From an uncultured Bacteroidales bacterium (GTDB taxonomy: Bacteria; Bacteroidota; Bacteroidia; Bacteroidales; UBA4417): DNA of 7,973 bases. The stretch is taken from assembly GCA_903917425.1 (NCBI GenBank), contig CAIXAQ010000280.1, positions 1 through 7,973 on the forward strand, in the 5' to 3' direction. Positions 6,016 through 7,973 of this stretch are shown here, piece by piece. The position numbers and the translations under genes were made by a program. Under the pieces are notes generated by a model, which saw only the letters and a program-made list of their open reading frames with translations, was not told where the DNA came from and did not search any database. Position 1 is the first letter of the stretch, and every line of letters begins with the position of its first letter.

Positions 6016-6103
6016 TTTAAATCAATTTATGTACTTGTATGATGGCAGCTGATGTAATTTTATTTAAAGACATCATGTTCAGCTTTGTAGGTAGTTTTCC
6101 ATT
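6016..6103. other. Spacer between the two DUF4249 genes
   Basis: This is 88 bp of AT-rich DNA. It holds a weak 6-bp inverted repeat, TGATGT (6050-6055) and ACATCA (6070-6075), with a 14-nt loop. No TAnnTTTG box is seen on the minus strand, so the downstream gene is probably co-transcribed with its paralogue. Confidence 0.4.
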
Positions 6104-7153
6104 TCAAAAAGGCCAAAATGCAGGTTTAATATTGGTTCCCCCTGACAACAAGCAATTAAAACACCTGGGGTCAGGTTTAACCCTTGGATCAGCTTCGGGC
6201 TCACAATCAACATACAGAACAGGAAGTCCTTGAACACTTTGCACGAAAATGCGTTTCGATTTTACCGTATTTGCGCTAAAAAAACCGAGAACGATCTGAT
6301 CGGGATCAGAAATATTCCGAATATTTCCTTTGATCGCTAGTGGTTGTTTTTCGTACAAACCACCTTGTTCCGTGCTGTTTTCCTGTATTTTTTGCCAGTA
6401 ATTATAAGATGCTTCGCTCATTGCGTACTGTCTTACCAGAAGACTATATCCGAAAGATAACCTGGGTGAGGATATATTATCGACAAAGTGAAGAGGAAAC
6501 CGGGTGTATTTGTTCTGCGTAAGATTTTTGGTGGACACTAAGTAGATGCTCTTTATCGGGGCAGTCGACCAGCAAACCTTAACGCCCGACACGGAACTTG
6601 CCAGTTTCGCTTTATATTGCCAGGTTTCGGTGGCTTCCCACCTGAAATATCGGGTTGTGAAAGCTGTTGCATCCAGGTCAAGACAAAAGCGTATGCCATC
6701 GAGCTCGGTTGAGGGTTTTTCGGCAGGCAATTGTTCGACCTGATAGTAAACCGTATCTATATCAGGGCCATCGTGTATCTGATCGAAATCTGAAACCAGA
6801 TTTACGCCTCCAGGCACAAAAATATCCACCTTAAATGACGAACCGACCGAAAGTTCACTCTGAGGTATAAATATCTGGTAGTTTCCATTCAGCATATCGT
6901 CAGCCAAATATAAATTGCCTTTGTCGTCAATTATTTTCACGTTGCAGCCTGCCACAGGATAAAGTTTCGGATTACTGACCGGCGAAGAAGTGGAGATGTT
7001 AACACGTTGAATTTCATCTCCTTTGTTCACTTGCCCGGTTACCACAAACTTAACTGCATCCGTACTCTGAATTTCAGGGTCAAACCGTTTAATGCAGGAA
7101 GTTTGAATAATAAAAAGCAGCACACACAAAAGAGAGAATTTATTCCGTAGCAT
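6104..7153 (-). CDS. DUF4249 lipoprotein, first copy (TonB-receptor partner)
   Basis: The frame is open further upstream (to 7234), but the real start is almost certainly the ATG at 7153. It gives 349 residues with a lipoprotein signal peptide ending Q-T-S-C (Cys20), aligned with the downstream paralogue. The Q at -3 is slightly off the lipobox consensus. The mature start CIKRFDPEI (20-28) and KFVVTGQV (35-42) mark DUF4249. Shared blocks are FDQIHDGP (123-130), RYFRWEAT (168-175), FPLHFVDN (219-226) and EQGGLYEKQPL (262-272). The C-terminus has CFNC (331-334) and KPAFWPF. Cysteines 70, 194, 317, 331 and 334 all have counterparts in the paralogue, suggesting disulfides or a metal site. Its start overlaps the end of the TonB-dependent receptor gene by 14 nt, so the two are probably translationally coupled and their products work together at the outer membrane. 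Confidence 0.9.
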   Translation of the reverse strand: MLRNKFSLLCVLLFIIQTSCIKRFDPEIQSTDAVKFVVTGQVNKGDEIQRVNISTSSPVSNPKLYPVAGCNVKIIDDKGNLYLADDMLNGNYQIFIPQSELSVGSSFKVDIFVPGGVNLVSDFDQIHDGPDIDTVYYQVEQLPAEKPSTELDGIRFCLDLDATAFTTRYFRWEATETWQYKAKLASSVSGVKVCWSTAPIKSIYLVSTKNLTQNKYTRFPLHFVDNISSPRLSFGYSLLVRQYAMSEASYNYWQKIQENSTEQGGLYEKQPLAIKGNIRNISDPDQIVLGFFSANTVKSKRIFVQSVQGLPVLYVDCEPEADPRVKPDPRCFNCLLSGGTNIKPAFWPF

Positions 7154-7973
7154 AATTCCCGAGTTTGAATAACCACGTAGCCATAAAAACAGGTACTGCA
7201 ATAACCGAATACTGGTAACTGCGAATAACGCCATCTTCCGTTTTGTAATAAACCGAATATGGATTGTCCCTTCCCGTGGCGTTATACAGGCTAAAAATAT
7301 AGGAACTGTGCATGAATTTCTGCTTTTTCAGGTTTCCCTCAATTGTAACGGAGAAGTCAGTCCTGAAATAGTCGGGGATGCGGTAGGCATTGCGCTTTGA
7401 ATAATCGAGTACCGGTAAGCCGTTAACATAATATACTGACACAGGGTAGGTAACCGGTTTACCGGTTTGATAGGTGATAATGGTTGCGAATGTGATTCTT
7501 CGGGTAATGTGGTAATTAAGCACCACATTGGCTACGTGCGGTATATCGAAGTTGGCTGGATAGGCTTCACCTCCGTTTATCTGGCTCCAATCCTCACCTC
7601 CATCCACTTTTATCATCGAGCGTGAATATGTGTAGGCGATCCAACCTTCCAACTTTCGGGCGGAGCGTTTGATGAATAATTCGATACCCCAGGCCTTTTG
7701 GTTTCCTTGCAAAACGGAGGTCTCCACCAGGGGATTGTTCAGAAAATCGGCTCCATCCTTAAATTCCGGAAAATTCCGGGTCTGCTTGTAAAACAGCTCT
7801 GCTGATGCTTCCAATCCCCATTCGGCCAGGGTGCGGAACACCCCTGCTGACCACTGACTGCTTTTTGACGGAAGCAGGTGATAATCAGCAAGCTTCCACT
7901 GTGTATTGGGAGCAATGGCAGCCGTGGTACTTAGCATAAATAAATTCTGGTGCATTTGATTAAAAGCCAGAGA
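7140..7973 (-). CDS. TonB-dependent receptor, C-terminal barrel (5' end outside window)
   Basis: The frame is open from the right edge to TAA at 7142-7140 (277 residues visible), so the start, plug domain and early barrel are off-window. The visible part is a series of amphipathic beta strands with features of late TonB-receptor barrel segments: WSAGVFRTL, LEASAELFYKQT, AWGIELFIKRS, LEGWIAYTYSRS, YPANFDIPHVANVVLNY and ITFATIITYQTGKPVTYPV. It continues with RIPDYFRTDFSVTIEG and SLYNATGRDNPYSVYY. The order of the GWIAYTYSRS, FDIPH, GKP.TYP and RIPDYFR motifs is usual for SusC-like or carboxypeptidase-regulatory-domain receptors that neighbour DUF4249 genes. It imports a TonB-energised ligand across the outer membrane; which ligand cannot be told. 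Its end overlaps the DUF4249 gene by 14 nt. Confidence 0.92.
   Translation of the reverse strand, partial: SLAFNQMHQNLFMLSTTAAIAPNTQWKLADYHLLPSKSSQWSAGVFRTLAEWGLEASAELFYKQTRNFPEFKDGADFLNNPLVETSVLQGNQKAWGIELFIKRSARKLEGWIAYTYSRSMIKVDGGEDWSQINGGEAYPANFDIPHVANVVLNYHITRRITFATIITYQTGKPVTYPVSVYYVNGLPVLDYSKRNAYRIPDYFRTDFSVTIEGNLKKQKFMHSSYIFSLYNATGRDNPYSVYYKTEDGVIRSYQYSVIAVPVFMATWLFKLGNYATE

Noticed and set aside
7154..7234. N-terminal extension of the first DUF4249 protein
   Set aside because: It would place 27 residues before a complete lipoprotein signal peptide and lies wholly within the receptor's coding end.

Overview
The window looks like a chromosomal segment from a Bacteroidota bacterium, most likely class Bacteroidia. 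The evidence is: a TonB-dependent receptor followed by DUF4249 lipoproteins; an OprO/P-type porin; signal peptides ending in AQ; A/T-rich leaders without Shine-Dalgarno sites; and a perfect TAnnTTTG-type -7 box. Species cannot be told from the sequence alone. Both edges cut genes.

Left part (1-2809, minus strand): three genes read leftward with short gaps. In transcription order they are a lipoprotein with two rhodanese domains (2809-1796), an outer-membrane porin of the OprO/OprP family (1726-599), and an exported tandem-rhodanese thiosulfate sulfurtransferase (547 to beyond position 1). All three products carry export signals, so this looks like a unit for handling sulfur-containing compounds in the envelope. 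A strong hairpin sits between the first two genes. A Bacteroidota promoter lies upstream of the lipoprotein gene. Diverging from it is a Crp/Fnr-type regulator (3034-3726, plus strand), a natural candidate controller of the unit.

Middle (3727-4839): gene-poor and probably decaying or repeat-driven DNA. Eleven bases after the regulator's stop is an array of ten 7-bp units, followed by a short C-rich repeat patch. Next come one small conserved-looking hypothetical gene on the minus strand (4179-3913) and a possible 49-codon gene remnant (4371-4222) associated with an 11-bp direct repeat. The last ~430 bases before 4840 contain no gene I can support.

Right part (4840-7973, minus strand): the C-terminal barrel of a TonB-dependent receptor (from beyond 7973 to 7140) overlaps by 14 nt the start of a DUF4249 lipoprotein (7153-6104). 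A second, clearly paralogous DUF4249 lipoprotein (6015-4840) follows 88 bp later. This is an outer-membrane uptake or binding unit in which the surface lipoprotein has been duplicated; the substrate is unknown.

The most notable points are the exported rhodanese-porin-rhodanese operon beside a Crp-type regulator, the tandem DUF4249 pair with conserved cysteines and CxxC tails, and the heptanucleotide satellite.
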